Counted from the stretch's first letter, positions 10,125 through 22,779 are shown. The stretch is 64,000 bases of DNA from Euglena gracilis (GCA_039621445.1 CP154954.1:19888642-19952641); one strand, 5' to 3'. Notes: a model not told the origin generated them from the letters alone. Numbers and translations are program-made.

Positions 10125-10840
10125 CGGGACTGTGACAGTGCCGCGGTTGTCCGAGGCAACCACACAGTCCGTGGGTCGGTTTGCGTGGTGCACAGTCTGG
10201 GGGGACCCCGGCCTGACTTCGCATCGAAGGTGTCCGAGCTGCTGGGTTATGGAACTCAGGGTTGCAAGAACCACAGGAACCATCCCACTGCTCAGCCTGT
10301 GCCTCGTGGAAGTGACCGGTTGTTGTAGTTTATTCCCAACGTGGTAGGGAAGTAAGAGTCGATTCCTGAAATAGCCAAGGTGATGCACCTCAGGAACTAA
10401 TGGCTGATGAGGCTTCACAATGAAGAAGAAAGTGAATCCTCCCCCCAAAACAGTCAGGGCATAGATTTGCCATTTTGCTTGAGTGAGCAGAAGACGACAT
10501 ATGTGTATTTTCATTCCTAGGTCGGTTGACAAATCGTTTTCTGAGGAGCTGGATTCAGGAGAGAGCTTGGATGTCAGGTGTATGTGGTTGTATGATGGGC
10601 AATGCTATTTTGGTCTTGGACATCTGTTGCTGTCCGTGTTTTTGGGGGGGAGAAGAGGAATGGTGTTAGGCTCACGGGTTTAAGCCAAGTTTTCAAGACA
10701 TCCACCCATCCATAATCAAAACCTCAATGTCACACTTTGCCTGTGTACCATGCATCATTGAATAGCCGAGAAACCTTTTGCTGGAGCACACCACTCCGAC
10801 CCCATCCAGGGGTTTTCTGAAGCCGGCGGGGACCCTGCTG
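10125..10840. other. 3' flank of MTG1, no feature seen
   Basis: Probable 3' UTR and spacer. No AATAAA directly after the stop and no recognisable gene. Confidence 0.4.
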
Positions 10841-10848
10841 CCCGGGGG

Positions 10849-11222
10849 GGGGGGGTCCAGCCAGCCAGCACCTTTTTCCAGTCAGCACCTCCCAGTTGGG
10901 CTGCGGACCCCCCCCAGGGGTCCGCGAAATAAGTTCAGGCCAGCCCCGCAAAGCTGGCCTGGACCAAAAAGTTTTCGGCGCATTGCGCCAAAAAAAATTG
11001 GGAAAAGCGGGTCAAAAATGGCCAAAATGGTGATTTTTTGGGGTATTTTTCCGCCCAAATTTGGCTGAAAAACTCCAACCCAGCTGGATTTGGGCTTTTT
11101 TTTTGCTTTTGGGGCATTTTTTTTGGGTAGCCACAGGGTCCAGCTGCCAGCCGGGTTCGAACCACCCCTTCCTGGGCCCCCATCCCCAGGGAAGGGTCCA
11201 GCCAACACCTTTTTCCAGCCGG
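10849..11222 (-). repeat. dispersed ~375-bp repeat (CTGGAAAAAGGTGCTGGCTGG family)
   Basis: Read on the - strand it matches 56085-56455 on + along its length. Shared marks are the CTGGAAAAAGGTGCTGGCTGG ends, an AAATCCAGCTGGGTTGGA block followed by TCAGCCAAATTT, and a GGCCATTTyGGACCC block. Similar end motifs at both ends make it look like a short element with direct terminal repeats. Confidence 0.6.
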
Positions 11223-11342
11223 CCCACGGGATATCCCCCGGTCCTCAAGAAAACCCCAACCCCATCAAACCCAACCCACCAACCCGGCCAGAATCCCCCC
11301 ACCCACCCATCTCCTTCCGCAGTTCCCGCCTCTCCTTGCCCA

Positions 11343-13447
11343 ATGGCGTCCAGGGAGGCGATGCCCCCCCACGAGCTGGCGACCCTGTTGGACCTGGTCA
11401 AGGCGAAGCGGTCTGCCCCAGCCAGCCAGGTAGGGGTTGCGGTGGTCTCAGGAGACTCCGGGCGATGCTGGTATTCCAGTGTGCCAGCCAGATGAGTGCC
11501 TACGGGCGAAAAAAAAATATGCGGATGTAATAGATTTTTGCAAATTCGTACAAATTTTGAAAGAATCTGGGACCAAAAATGTCAGTACCACTGGGCCAGC
11601 AAACCTGGGCCCATGTAAACCCGTCATATAGCCTTCAAACTGGAAACCGATTGTTCCCATTATGTACCCCTGGATAGGTGTTCCAGTGTGCCGGCCGGAT
11701 TAGTGCCTACGGGCGCACGCACACATATGCGCGTGCACGCGCGACACATTCTGGTCTAACGTCGTGGCGCATCTGCCCCGGAGCTTCGGTCCACGTTTGT
11801 GTTGCATGCGTTGGCGTTGGTGTGTTGGCGTGGAGGTTGCGCTTGGCTTGTTTGAAAACGGGTGGATTGTTTCAAAGCAGACAGTCGTCCCACCTAGAGG
11901 TTGGGAGCGAGGGTCCGGTAAAAAAATTTATTCTGACGCACAGCACCAGAAAATAAGCAAAAAAAATCATTTTAGAATCATTTTCAAAGAACAATCAGGA
12001 TTTTTAACCAATTTTGGCCTGGTTTCCAGGCTTTTGCCAGTCCACAAAACCAAATATTTTCCCGGTCCCCTTCAGTTTCCCCTTCAGTTTTGAGGTGGGG
12101 GGGGTCCGGCCCACCTCCTTGTTTAGAGGGGTCCGGACCCCCCCCAGTGCACATTTTGGCGACGACTGCCCGAACATCCCTCACTGCCCCCCTCCCCCCA
12201 CCACGCCCAACCCTGGGGCCACTCTGACGGCGGAGGAGGCGACCCAGTACTGGCTGGACATGGCGGTGGAGGAGGTGAACACGCAGGCCCTCGCCGCGGA
12301 GACCAGGCTGGATTTTGAGGCGAGGTCGACCCCACCCCGGGCGGCTGCCTGCGTGCCGGGGTAGGCACTCCAGGGCAGGGGGGGTCCCTTCAGGGCAGGG
12401 GGGGGTTCGCCACATGGCCAAAGTTCCTGGGCACTCAGCCAAGGCTCTTCCGGCACCAAAGTCATTGGGAGTCCAGGAATGGTCTGCTTTTTGAGCACTT
12501 TCTTTGTGGCCCACAACCAGGCAGACACAACCCCCTGGGGGGCTCCCCGGGTTGGTCAAATGCAGCCTGTCACAGGCGGAGGTGGAGAGGCTGCGGAAGG
12601 AGCTCGCAGCGACGACAACAAAATGGGGCCGATGTGGCGGCCAACCTGAGTTTTGAGGCGGCGCCAACCCCACCTGAAGGGGGGGGGGGGTCTGCCTCGG
12701 CGCGGGCAGGAAGTAACCCCCAAAAAATGGATTTTCCCCAAGGCAGTGTTGGTCGTTATGTAGACAGCGCCGTGGGCACGGACTCATCGTAACACCTCTG
12801 ACAATGGGGGGGGGGGCTTTATGGGGCGAAGCCAGCTACACATCGCAGCAACGACAAAAGAGGGAGGGACCGGGAGTGGATCGCTTACCTGGTTGCCCTG
12901 AACGAGGTCCAAGGCACTCCATGCCTCTGATTGGCTGACCCTCGGCCCGGGCAGTGGCTTCCATTGTTCTTGCCCACTTTCGTTTCCTTGACGAAAGCAC
13001 CTTTCTCTTCAGCACATCCCCACTCGATAAATTGCAACGCAGTCTTGAAACAAAACAGGCCGGATACCCATTTTCTTTCAATCATGAAGATTCCGGATCA
13101 GCTTGTGATTGCTCTTTGTAACAAACCAACAGTTTGCATTTGATGGGTGGGCAGGGGTTTTTTTTAGTCTCGGACCCCCTCCTCCCCCCCGGGGGAGAAG
13201 GGGGCCGGGGGGGGGGGCACCCCAGGGGGTGGGTGGGTGGGTGCCAACCCCCTGCCCCCCCCTGGTCTTAAAAAACCCCCCTGTGGGCGGGGTTATGGAT
13301 CTGGCCAGGACAGCCGCCAGGCCAGAAACGAGCAGCTCCTTGCCAGGTGACATGGCACAGCACGTGGAGCGGCGGCGCACCGAAATTATGGAGTTGGAGA
13401 AGGATGTTGCGGAACTGGAAGCGAATATCAACCATCCTGTCGCTTGA
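11343..13447 (+). CDS. unrecognised split gene, helical/coiled-coil protein
   Basis: Four exon-like blocks in order: 11343-11429 starts with ATG (MASREAMPPHELATLLDLVK) and ends at a GTAGGG donor; 12148-12360 contains TAEEATQYWLDMAVEEVNTQ; 12566-about 12650 contains QAEVERLRKELAATTTK; 13361-13447 contains EIMELEKDVAELEANI and a TGA. The second-to-third junction is phase-consistent (2). In the third block the frame breaks within the run after ACAACAAAA; the alternative frame there reads GADVAANLSFEAAPTP, resembling LDFEARSTPP of exon 2. That suggests a one-base indel or a decayed repeat. The protein would be short, charged and helical. No family was recognised. Confidence 0.45.
12547..12567 (+). 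other. shared intron 3' end (introner-like)
   Basis: CCGGGTTGGTCAAATGCAG here and CCGGGTTGGTCAAATTCAG at 5367-5385 differ at one base, and both close introns of different genes. Weaker similarity extends about 60 bases upstream (a CCCAC.ACCAG.CAG block). Confidence 0.55.
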
Positions 13448-15700
13448 AACCACCAGATGATAACCAAAGGAGCTCAGGATTTTTAGATAATTGTGCTGGA
13501 TTCTTTTCCAATTGATCAAAATTTCTAAGATCACAGATGGCAGAACCCGCATGAGGGCAGAGGGGGTAGGAGGGTGGTGTGGAACCGATATTTTCCAATT
13601 TGGGGGCTTGGGTGCAGAATAGGGTTTAGGTTTAGTTTTAGGGTCAGCATCAGGGCTTGGGTTATGAACAGATTTTGTCCAAAACCAGCAAACAAAGCAC
13701 AACACCTGAATTGAGTTTGGGTTCGTTTTGTTTTTTTTTCCCATTCAAAGTTGTGTATCTATACTCCATCAGAAAACAATATTTTAGTAAGACACGGAAC
13801 AAACTCAAACCCCTGCCCCCCCCCGGGGGGTCTGTTTTGGGTCCAGTTTTTGCATTTCAACCTCTTGTTGAGTTTCGGCAATGTGCTCAATTTAATGGGA
13901 ATTGGACGCATGGGGTGGGGTTGGGGCAAAAAGCCCCACCCCAAACTCCGGTGGAGGGGTCAAGGTCGGGGCTCCAGCCACGAATGAGAGGGGGCAACCA
14001 ACCCACTACTCCTCCCAGATGACGCCCCCCGATTTGCCGTTGTTTCTTCTGCTTTTGGTGTTCGTATTTCACATTTGTTTTTTTGGGGGGGAAGATAGGA
14101 GTGCAGCCCGGTGGGTGTACGAGGACATGATTATGATTTGCACCCACCCCCACTAAATAGACCCAAAAACAAGCCGTGAGACCCCACCTTGGGGTCATTC
14201 ATAGGGGGGTCCACAGGTCACACAAGCCAAAGTGTAAAGCCCTAGGGTGTGGGTGACCCCACAAGCGAGGCATACCCCCCAAGGGAAGCTGGGAAAAGGC
14301 ACCAGTACCAAGTCGATGCACACCTCATATCCGAGCCACTCACTCAAACTTGAGTGAAGCATCCAGCAAGGGAAGGGGGAGTGCACGCTAACTCCTGTTG
14401 TTTCAGAAAAATGTGGGTTGAGTTTAAATTGTGGGTTAGGTCGGAAGTCGCATTCGCATCATGTGCCTCGTGGGAGGGACCATGGGAAAAAACTTGGCAA
14501 AAGGGAGAGTTTTGGCTCTGATTGTTGTTCTGGACATTTGAGTTTACAAGACACACTGTACAACACAGCATAAGTGCAGAACTTGGTCGCGAAATGTACC
14601 CTGTTTTATTTTTATTCATTTGTTTTTGATGCTTCTGCGAACAATTCAAGTGCAATGCTTCGAATGTCCGCACCATGGCCCCGAGGTACACATGGTGAAC
14701 CCCACACACGCCAAACGTAGTAGCACACTCGGCACATGCAAAAAAAACTGGGAGGGGTTTTCGACTCATTTCATTCAAATGCATTCATTATTGATTTTGG
14801 TTGGATTTTGGTTGTGCAAGGTTCAGCTCAGTTCCACAATGGAAATGTCTGGAAACGTCTAGAGAAAAGGTGACAAAATTGTTTTTGAACCATTTGGGAC
14901 ACTCTCAAATAACTCCTCCCCAAAATGACATGCGGCATGGACAAAATGACATTTGGGTTTTTAGAGAAGCCATTTTCTACACTTTCGACAGGAGGGCAGG
15001 AAGACTTTCGAAGGAGGGCATTTCGGGGGGGATTAAGGTTGGTGAGAAGGTGGATTTTTTTCTTCTCCCCTCAGTTTGAGCCCGCAGGATGGCATGGGCT
15101 CCCAGGGCTGAGGGTGGCTCGGGGGGCTCGTTGCTGCCAAACTGCTCCGCACTCCCCGCACCCTCACCAGGAGCTGCTTAGAAGCGTTTTGTCCAAACCA
15201 TTGTTGAGTGTGTGTTCCAGCCCACCACCCCCAGGGGAGGGGGTGACTTGCTGTTGTTGTTTTTTCTTCGAAAGTGACCCCCCAGACCGACCCTGGGGGG
15301 AGTACTCAGGATCCCCCAAAGGGTTTCCTCCCGGCACCAAAATTTTTGGCAATTTTTTTGAAAAGTTTTTGCGACGTGCCATTTTGGGTCGATGACCACA
15401 CGAAGGTGTGGGGACTCCGGACCAAAATCATAATTTTGTCTTTCCACTGTTCAGGGGGTCAGACCCCCCAGGTGACCTGGGGTCCCTTACGCTGGGCCAT
15501 CCATGCATACATGCAGCCCTTTTTGGCGCCGCCCCCCCCCCCAAATCAAAATTGGTATATTTTAAATGCAGAGCAGACCCCACCAACATTGTGCCACTCT
15601 GTTGGAACCAATTTGGTTCAGACGTTCATCCTGGCCTTGTTGTTTGCGATGGTAAAGTTTTTATTTGGCAAAGGCCTCTCGGGGGGGGGGGGGGTTGCTG
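13448..15700. other. no gene recognised
   Basis: Mixed-composition sequence with short G/C runs. The longest open frames on both strands (for example 14344-14784 on -) show no motif or composition that supports a protein. Confidence 0.5.
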
Positions 15701-16190
15701 AGCACATATTTTGCGTATATTTTGCATATTTATGCATATTCAGGGCATATTCTGAGTTTTTCAGGATTTTCCCACTGCATACTTTGTTCGTTCCCGCTTA
15801 TTTTTTTGAATGTTTTCTTCATCTTATTCGGGCCGTTTTGAATTGCTTCCAACCATTTCAGGCCATTTACTTCCATTTTGGGGACGGATTTTCGACCTTT
15901 TTTTTGGGCGATTTCGGACCCTTTTTTTTGCCATTTTGACCAAAAAGTAGTCAATAAGTGGTCTAAAACGGCCCCAAAATGGCGAAAATGGTGGGAAATG
16001 GTCCGAAAACAGCTGATCGTGGCTGGGTTTGGGCTGAAATGGCCCTAAAATGGCTTGAAATGACTTGCTGGGTCACCTGAATATTTCCAGTTCCCGAAGA
16101 ATTGCATATTTTCTGCATATTTAGCACACATTCCCACATATCTTAACGCATATTTGGGGGGGGGGCTTTTAGCACATATTTCCCCTGCCC
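15700..16190. repeat. GCATATTT-word cluster beside G runs
   Basis: AGCACATATTTTGCGTATATTTTGC-like words after a 14-G run (15680-15693) recur at 16110-16190 with a 9-G run. The two clusters bracket about 350 bases of CCATTTTGG/CCAAAATGG-rich DNA. Orientation is direct rather than inverted. Confidence 0.4.
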
Positions 16191-16199
16191 TGTTATCTG

Positions 16200-16835
16200 T
16201 CGCAGAAGGCTGTCAGCTTTGCTCTCAGCCTTTCGAACCAGACTTCTTTTTCCTTTTTTTTGCATTTGCAACCAACACCACACAGTTATGTATGGCCATG
16301 AACCAATTCGTCGTGCAGATAAAAATTATGGCAAGTTCTTCTTGTCAGTTTCAACGTGGCGAACCTGCCCCCATCCAAAAAAAAAATTCATCAGCAAGCA
16401 ACCAAACCCATTGAAGGCCCAGCAGTGGGCAAGAAGCCCAGACAACAACAGAACACCATTCCGTTGTCATCAGCAAAGACCCAAAAAAAATTCAAGTTTG
16501 GGCACAAAAAACCTTCAGACTGGCAAGCCCAGCCCGCAAGGCAAAGGGCCCCTGCATGCCCAGATGGAATCAGGGGCAAGGCATTGGAAAGCCAGGGCCA
16601 TGGAGGCCACGTCCCGTCGGACGGGGGAGAAAGGCAGGAGGGCACAAGAAGACTCAGGCAGCGCGAGTTCCCCAAAAATTCTTGACCCTGGAAATTCTGG
16701 GCCCCTTGCGGGGCACAAAATTGCCAAGAGGACAGGAATTGTTTCCTTAACAGAAATTGGCCAGATCTTTCCTTCGCCTGCTAAAGGAGTTTGTGGCACT
16801 CAAAAAGATGATTGCTGCCGCCCGGGGCCTGTGTT
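16200..16835 (+). other. coding-like remnant cut by DIRS copy 1
   Basis: Gln/Lys/His-rich frames (GHKKPSDWQAQPARQ) change phase repeatedly. After TTTCCTTAACAG at 16743, KLARSFLRLLKEFVALKKMI reads open to the exact left end of DIRS copy 1. It may be a decayed Gag of an older element or a host exon interrupted by the insertion. Not resolved. Confidence 0.3.
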
Positions 16836-17102
16836 TACACCTCGGGCTCCGCACTTTGCCCTTGCGAGGCCATGCCTTGATCGCCGGCGGTGCTGCCTGG
16901 ATTGTTTTCTGCGTTGGGTTAGGAGTCCTTGCTTAGTGCCTTTTTTTGCCAGACCTGGCTGATTCCTAATTTGCCCTTCGACACCCAGAAGACAGGAGCA
17001 TCAAATACCACACCAATTGAGAAAAGAAGAAGACAATCAATCAATTCAAATTATCGTGCAGAACCTCAAATTAAAAGTTGCTGAATTTTTCGACAGCATT
17101 CA

Positions 17103-17752
17103 ATGAAAGATGAAACTTCAAAGAAGCACCGCGCTGGAGAACTTCAAGCGGGAGCAGCAGCAGAAGCTGGACAACCTGACGACGCGGGTCGACTGTTGGC
17201 GAACCCTGGCTGTCCCTTCCCCAAAAGAAACTTCCCCCACAAAATTTTCAGCTCCCAAACCCCCCAAAGTGATGGCCACGGACCCTGGCAGACAGTGGTC
17301 AGAAGACCCCGCAAAGGGGCAGAAGCAACATCCACCAGAAGGCCACTACGGCCATTGGCTCCAGGGCCATGGGGGCCAACATTACACAACACACAATGCA
17401 TCCAAGCGGGGCTATGGCAGCTAAAACCGCACAGGCCATGAAGGCAGCAAAGGCCATGAAGGCACAACCGGCCATGAAGGCATCTACATCATCAAAAGTC
17501 GCTGGAACAAAGGCCAAGGGGGCCACCAGTACCAAGGCCCCACAGGACATGGCAGGTGCAGAAAAGTTCAAACACACAGACCCCATCCTTTCTCACTCAC
17601 ATCACCCCTCAGGGGTCAAGGGTGGGGCCCCAAGAACCCCTCAAGGCTTCAAACGGGCTAGGCAGCCAAACCACCTCAGGAGTAAAGGAGTAGCCACCAG
17701 AGGCCCCCCAAGACTTTCAATGCGCATGGCGTCCCAAATCAAAGAAAAGTGA
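17103..17752 (+). pseudogene. Gag-like region of DIRS copy 1
   Basis: The frame starts with a coiled-coil-like EQQQKLDNLTTRVDCWRTLAV block that recurs in copies 3 to 5 (W..(L/V)AVP motif). It then changes frame among short Gly-His and Met-Lys-Ala repeats (AMKAAKAMKAQPAMKAST). No zinc knuckle is visible. Stops and frame changes mark it as decayed. Confidence 0.5.
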
Positions 17753-18269
17753 ATGGAGCCAAGATTGTTATCAACCAGACCAACCGTTTCAAGGCCATTG
17801 GGGCCATCAATTATCAGAAGGGGCGCAACCCCAGAAGCTAAAAGATTGTCCCCCAACAGGGGAATTGTATATACTACCCCAGTGGCAGGCCCAGGAGGAT
17901 GCCCCCCAAGGGGCAGTGGAGGACAAGGGGGTAGCCCCCCCTCAAGTTTCTTGTTCAATGCCCATGGAAGGGGCAAGTCAAAACAAGGGGGATACCCAAC
18001 AAGGGGCTACTATGGTATGTCTAATGACAACACCAATGACAAAGTGGAGGATCAGAGAGTCTGTGAGAAGAGCATGCACACCCCCCCAGCAACCCTTGCG
18101 GAATGTTCAATCCCAAGGGGCAATGTCCAACACCCCCCACCCAAGCCCCAGAAAACCACCTGATTGGGAAAATAAATCCATGGAGGAAAAATGAGGAGAC
18201 ACCCCCCTACACCAGAGGCTTCAAAAAAGTCTAAAATGGTGGTCAAAAAATGCCCCCCCCCCCAGCAAA

Positions 18270-19650
18270 ATGTCAATTGATAAAAAATGGAATTCAACCC
18301 CCCTCGGTGAATCGCCCAAAATTGTCCACCCACCCAAAACCCAGAGCCAACCTGGACCTGAACCAAGCAGAAAAAATTCTGCTGGATTACAAAAAAACTG
18401 GGTAAGTGAAACCAGTTTGGGATTCAGAAACCCAGCATTTGATCCCATGGATTTTAATTTCAAAACCAGAGGGGGGAACAACCAAGTAAAGAATGATCAG
18501 CGACTGCAGAGAAATCAATCAGAAATTTCAAGTAAAACCTTTCAAGCTGGATCATATCCAGCACATCTTTCCAGTTTTGGAAAAAGGCCACTGGGCAGCA
18601 AAAATAGACCTCAGGGATGCCTGTTTTCATATTCCAGTAAGTTCAGGCCTAACGCCATTTTTGAGACATCAGGTGGGGGGGGGGGCAGACCTGCGGATTT
18701 CAAACAGGCTGCTTTGGGCTAAAAGTAATGCCCCAAATTTTCATGTCAGTCGTGAAAACTTTCGAAAAGCTCTGGAGGAAAAGGGGCATCCAGGTGTGTG
18801 TTTTCCTGGACGACATTTTGCTGGTGGCCCCCGCCAAAAACACTTTGCAAAAGCACCTGAACACAGTTGTCAAATATTTGCTGGATTCTGGGTTCATAAT
18901 CAATGTGAAAAAGTCCACCCTCCAGCCCGCCCAAGTAGTTACCCATCTGGGTTTTCAACTGAACTTCCAGGAAGGAAAGCTACAGGTGCCTCCTCAGAAA
19001 GTCAAAACCATCAAAAAGGAACTGGGAAAAATTGTGAATAAAGATTACGTGTCAAAAAGGCAGTTGGCTGCCATTTTGTGTCAAATAAGATGCAATCTAA
19101 TTGCCCTACCCTTTTTAAGGGCTTTTACGGACACCCTGGCAATTTTTTTGGTGGCAAAGTCCACAGCCCCCTGGGACTCAAAACATCCCATTTCTCAGGA
19201 AATCAAGGCCCAGTTAAGGGAAATAAAAATTCTGCTGGACACCTGGTGGGGAGGGGGGGGGGCAGACCCTTCCCCCAAAATGCAACCAGAGATTTGCACT
19301 TAGACAGCAGCACCAATGCCTGGGGGGGGGGCTGGACATCCACACAGGAGAACTAGTGCAGGAATTATGGAGAAAAGACTCCATTTTACACATAGATGTA
19401 AAGGAGCTCAGTGCAGCAGCTCAGTGCAGCAATCAGCACTGTGAAAAGTTTGAGCAAACCTGTGGAACAGTTTCTTTGTCTGTAGACAACCAGGTAACTT
19501 ACTATTACCTGACCGAAGGGGGGGGGGCAAAAAGGACCCTTTCAACACAATGTTAAGCCCATTTTTCAAATGGTGCATAGAGCACCAAGTAAACCTCCAA
19601 GTCAACTGGCTGCCTTCAAAAGAATGCCGGCAGACCCCATAATCAGATGA
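18270..19650 (+). pseudogene. RT-RNase H of DIRS copy 1
   Basis: Reverse transcriptase blocks are recognisable but in three frames. The catalytic box reads FLDD (18803-18814) instead of YLDD. A run of 11 G at 18675-18685 replaces the 7-base run of in-frame copies and shifts the frame. RNase H remnants include DSSTNAW and SVDNQV. Non-functional. Confidence 0.8.
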
Positions 19651-20081
19651 AAAACCGACAAGGGGGATTACTCCTTGGACCCCCAACTTTTTCAATGGTT
19701 AAGACAGCAATTCCAAAATTGCAGAAATTTGGAAACAGATGTATTTACCTCCCAGGCAACAATTTTGTGGCCAGATGGCCCCACTTGGATGCCACAGCCG
19801 TAAATGCATTACAATGTCCACTGGAAAACATGGGGGATCTTTATGCAACCCCCCCCCCTTGATCAAAAATTCAAAAAATTTTACCCAGGTCGAGAATGTT
19901 TCCCCAGACCAAAGTTTTGATGGTCACCCCCTACTGGTATTCAGCCACCTGGTGGCCCCAGTTAATAAAAATGAAAGTTCCAGGGACCCCCTCCCTTAAA
20001 ATCACCCCCACAAGGGTATGTTAACCAATTGCAGGGGGGAACAAATGCCACCCCCCAGGTGGCCCCTTCTTTGCATGATTT

Positions 20082-20940
20082 TTGCTCAGGCAAGCATTGG
20101 AGGAGAAACAAATTCAGGTTAAAACCATTAGCGATTTCCTGGGGAGAAACCCCAGTTTAAAACGTTATCAGAGTGCTTTTGCACTTCTGTGGGTTGGAGC
20201 AAATGGGGGTGCCCCCCCTGAAGCCACCGCAGACGATGTGGCTGACGCTTTAATACAATTATTCCAATTATTCAAGGCCCAAGCCGGTAATGCATATAGT
20301 GCAATGATTTTAATTCCTGGGTTTGGTGGGCTAAGATTTCACACCATGTTGAACCCTTACAAGAGGTTTTGGCACCAAAATCTGGAGAAGCCTCCTGGGG
20401 CTGGCCAAGGGGCCAATGCCCACTGATATTTGTACATTGCGTACACAACTTATTTTTTTATCACAAATACTGTGTTTATAAAGGTCCTCTGACTTGGCAC
20501 AAGTCAAACGTACCACCAGTGTGCTGGGAAGGGCACCCTATACAAAAAAGCGTAAACGCCAGAAGTTTTACAAGTGGGAGACGGTGGTGTCCATTCCCAA
20601 ATGTCCACAAATAAGCCCCTTTCATTTAATGATGTCTTATGTGGCTGCCACACGTTCATTCGTCAGATAGGGGGGGCCCTTCTGATTTCATTAAAACCCC
20701 TCTTCAGGGCCATAAGTGCAGACACCGTGGCTTCTATCACAAAAGACTTTTTGGCAAAAAAGGGGTACCCCCCCAAGTGTGGAGGGCACACTCCACCAGA
20801 TGATTGGTTTACTCAAAAAAATGGGCCTTTCGGCCCAAGAATTTTGTGAAATTGGCCAGGGGAAGGGGGTGGAGCTTTTACAGCCCACTATCAACGACTT
20901 AGTGCCCAAGGTGCTCTGGAAAATGCCCTGGCCCCCCTAA
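20082..20940 (+). pseudogene. tyrosine recombinase of DIRS copy 1
   Basis: The frame starts near QIQVKTISDFLGRNPSLKRY, the N-terminal SAM-like domain. HSTR is present near 20789 but is followed directly by a stop, and frames change before it. Inactive relative of the intact recombinase in copy 5. Confidence 0.75.
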
Positions 20941-21763
20941 TTTCAGTGCACAGTCCGGCCTCACAAGGGCAAAGTGCGGAGCCCGAGGTGTTTCGTACTC
21001 CTTCGAGGAAAAACGACCAAGGAGGAAGGGACACCGAGGGCGAAGCACAAATACCTTGTGAGCCCGACCCCCCCACCCGCAGAAGAAGAAATGTCTTCAA
21101 AAGCCCTCGGTCAGAAAACGGGGCCAGGGGGGGCAGAGGGGGGGGACCCCCAGGTGCAAGAAGTCACGTCGCCAGGTCGGAGCAGCATCGTCAGCCAACT
21201 CCGGCGAGTCTGCACTAAGCAGGGACTCCTAACCGAACGCAGCAAACAATCCAAACAACACCGCCGGCATGGCCTCACAAGGTCTTTGTGCTTCGCCCTC
21301 GGTGTCCCTTTCTCCCCGGTCGGTTTTCCTTGAGGGAGTACGATTTTTTTAACCCTCAGCCCCACTGCTGGGGAGATAAGGCAGAGACCATTCGGGCTCC
21401 GCACCTCGAGGTGGTGAGGTGAGGTCCTGCTTTCCTTGCCGGCTGTTCTGTTCCGGTGTGTTTGTGTGCGGGGGGGGGAGAAAGAATTTGACTACTACGA
21501 GTTCAACTGAAATCATTGAAGAGAATTATTCCACTCACGAAGTCCATCACTTTTTCAACTGGTGGACCAAACTTCTTTTTGCGGACCTTCGATTTCCAGG
21601 AAGAAGAATTCACCTCTGTGAGTTCAACTGGAATTATTCCTCAAGTGTTGCAATTACGAAATTAAGCAACAACTGGACTTCCATGAAAGAATGAACTTCA
21701 AATAAATTCAGCCTGCCAAGAAGAACTTCAAAGAACTCCAAGGGAGCAGCTGAAGTTGGGAAG

Positions 21764-22760
21764 GTGGAGACACCGCAGCAGCTGCAGAAGCTGGAGGGGC
21801 GGCAACACGTCAGTCCGTGGCCATCACAAACACCCCCCCCCACCCCCCACCACATCAGATATTTCAAAATCCCCCCACTCAATGTAATAATGGCCATATA
21901 CCATGGACAACTGTGGTCAGGAAGACAAGAAGACAGAATGGAAATACCATCACAGGTCCAACATACTCCCCCCTTTTTCTCTCTCCCCCCCTTCCAGGGG
22001 ACAAGGCAAGGGATATGGCAGCCTTTCAAGAAATATAAGAAATTCAAGGGATTCAAGTCAAAATCAAGGCTATGGCAGCCATCATCCAAAAGGACTTGGG
22101 GTCCGGAATAAAGGCTATGGCAGCCATCATTCAAGATGGCACTGGGCCCAGGTGCAAGGCTATGGCAGCCAGCATCCCAGCCTGGAAAGATCCCATTGGG
22201 AAAATGAATATCCAACTTTCCCTCCAGCATCTTCAAACACAAACCCCCCAAGATCAGCAAGACAATGCCAAAATCAGGCCATGGTGGCTTATATGGTGAA
22301 TCAAGAGGGACAGAGAGAAGAGACAACAGAAGTTCTGGAGAGAAGGCCAATGGAGCCCAGGCAGGCCTATATGCCAATGGAGGCCAAATGGCCCTGAAGA
22401 CAAATGGTGGCCAATACAATCAAGGCCATCCTCACCACATCAGCCCTTGGGGGGGGAGGCCCAAGATTGGCTCAGAAAGGCCCCTCCCAGAAGATAACCA
22501 GCCCAGACACCCCAGCTTTATTTGTACCACCCCACTGCAGACACAGACTTTCCCCCATCAATTAAAAACAGGGGGAAATCCTGTCTTTGGGAAGCCCTAT
22601 TGCAGGGCCAGCTGCATCCCCGGTGATGGGGTAGCCAGAGGTGACCCCAGTGATGGGGCAACCAGGGGGAAGGACCCCTGTGATGGGGCCTGTGGAAACC
22701 CCAGACACATTACACCCAGCGGTGCCCCCTCACAAGCCCCTGCAGTCCAGCATTCCCCAT
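21764..22760 (+). pseudogene. Gag-like region of DIRS copy 2
   Basis: A GGCTATGGCAGCC unit recurs four times between 22015 and 22170, giving GYGS-type or WQP-type peptides according to frame. Pro-rich and Asp-Gly-Ala repeats follow (about 22620-22690). It is equivalent to the Gag-like region in copy 4. Frames are interrupted. Confidence 0.5.
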
Positions 22761-22779
22761 TCTGTCAAAGCAGGTGCCA

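Larger units (their letters stand above)
16836..21343 (+). mobile_element. DIRS-type retrotransposon copy 1 (subfamily A, decayed)
   Basis: The left end ACACCTCGGGCTCCGCAC and the right end CTTGAGGGAGTACGA match the internal complementary region at about 20970-21066. Inverted terminal repeats run from 16836 to about 16965 and from about 21165 to 21343. Order is Gag-like, RT-RNase H, tyrosine recombinase. All reading frames are broken. TTT follows the right end. Only 42 bases separate it from copy 2. Confidence 0.85.

Noticed and set aside
11140-11175. tRNA gene (GGTTCGAACC T-loop-like motif)
   Set aside because: No matching acceptor, D or anticodon stems; the motif belongs to the dispersed ~370-bp repeat.
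10849-11222. tRNA-derived SINE
   Set aside because: No A-box/B-box pair or tail could be found; the direct repetition of its ends does not fit a SINE.
14344-14784. 146-codon - strand frame as a gene
   Set aside because: No motif, no splice context, and average composition equals the surrounding non-coding DNA.
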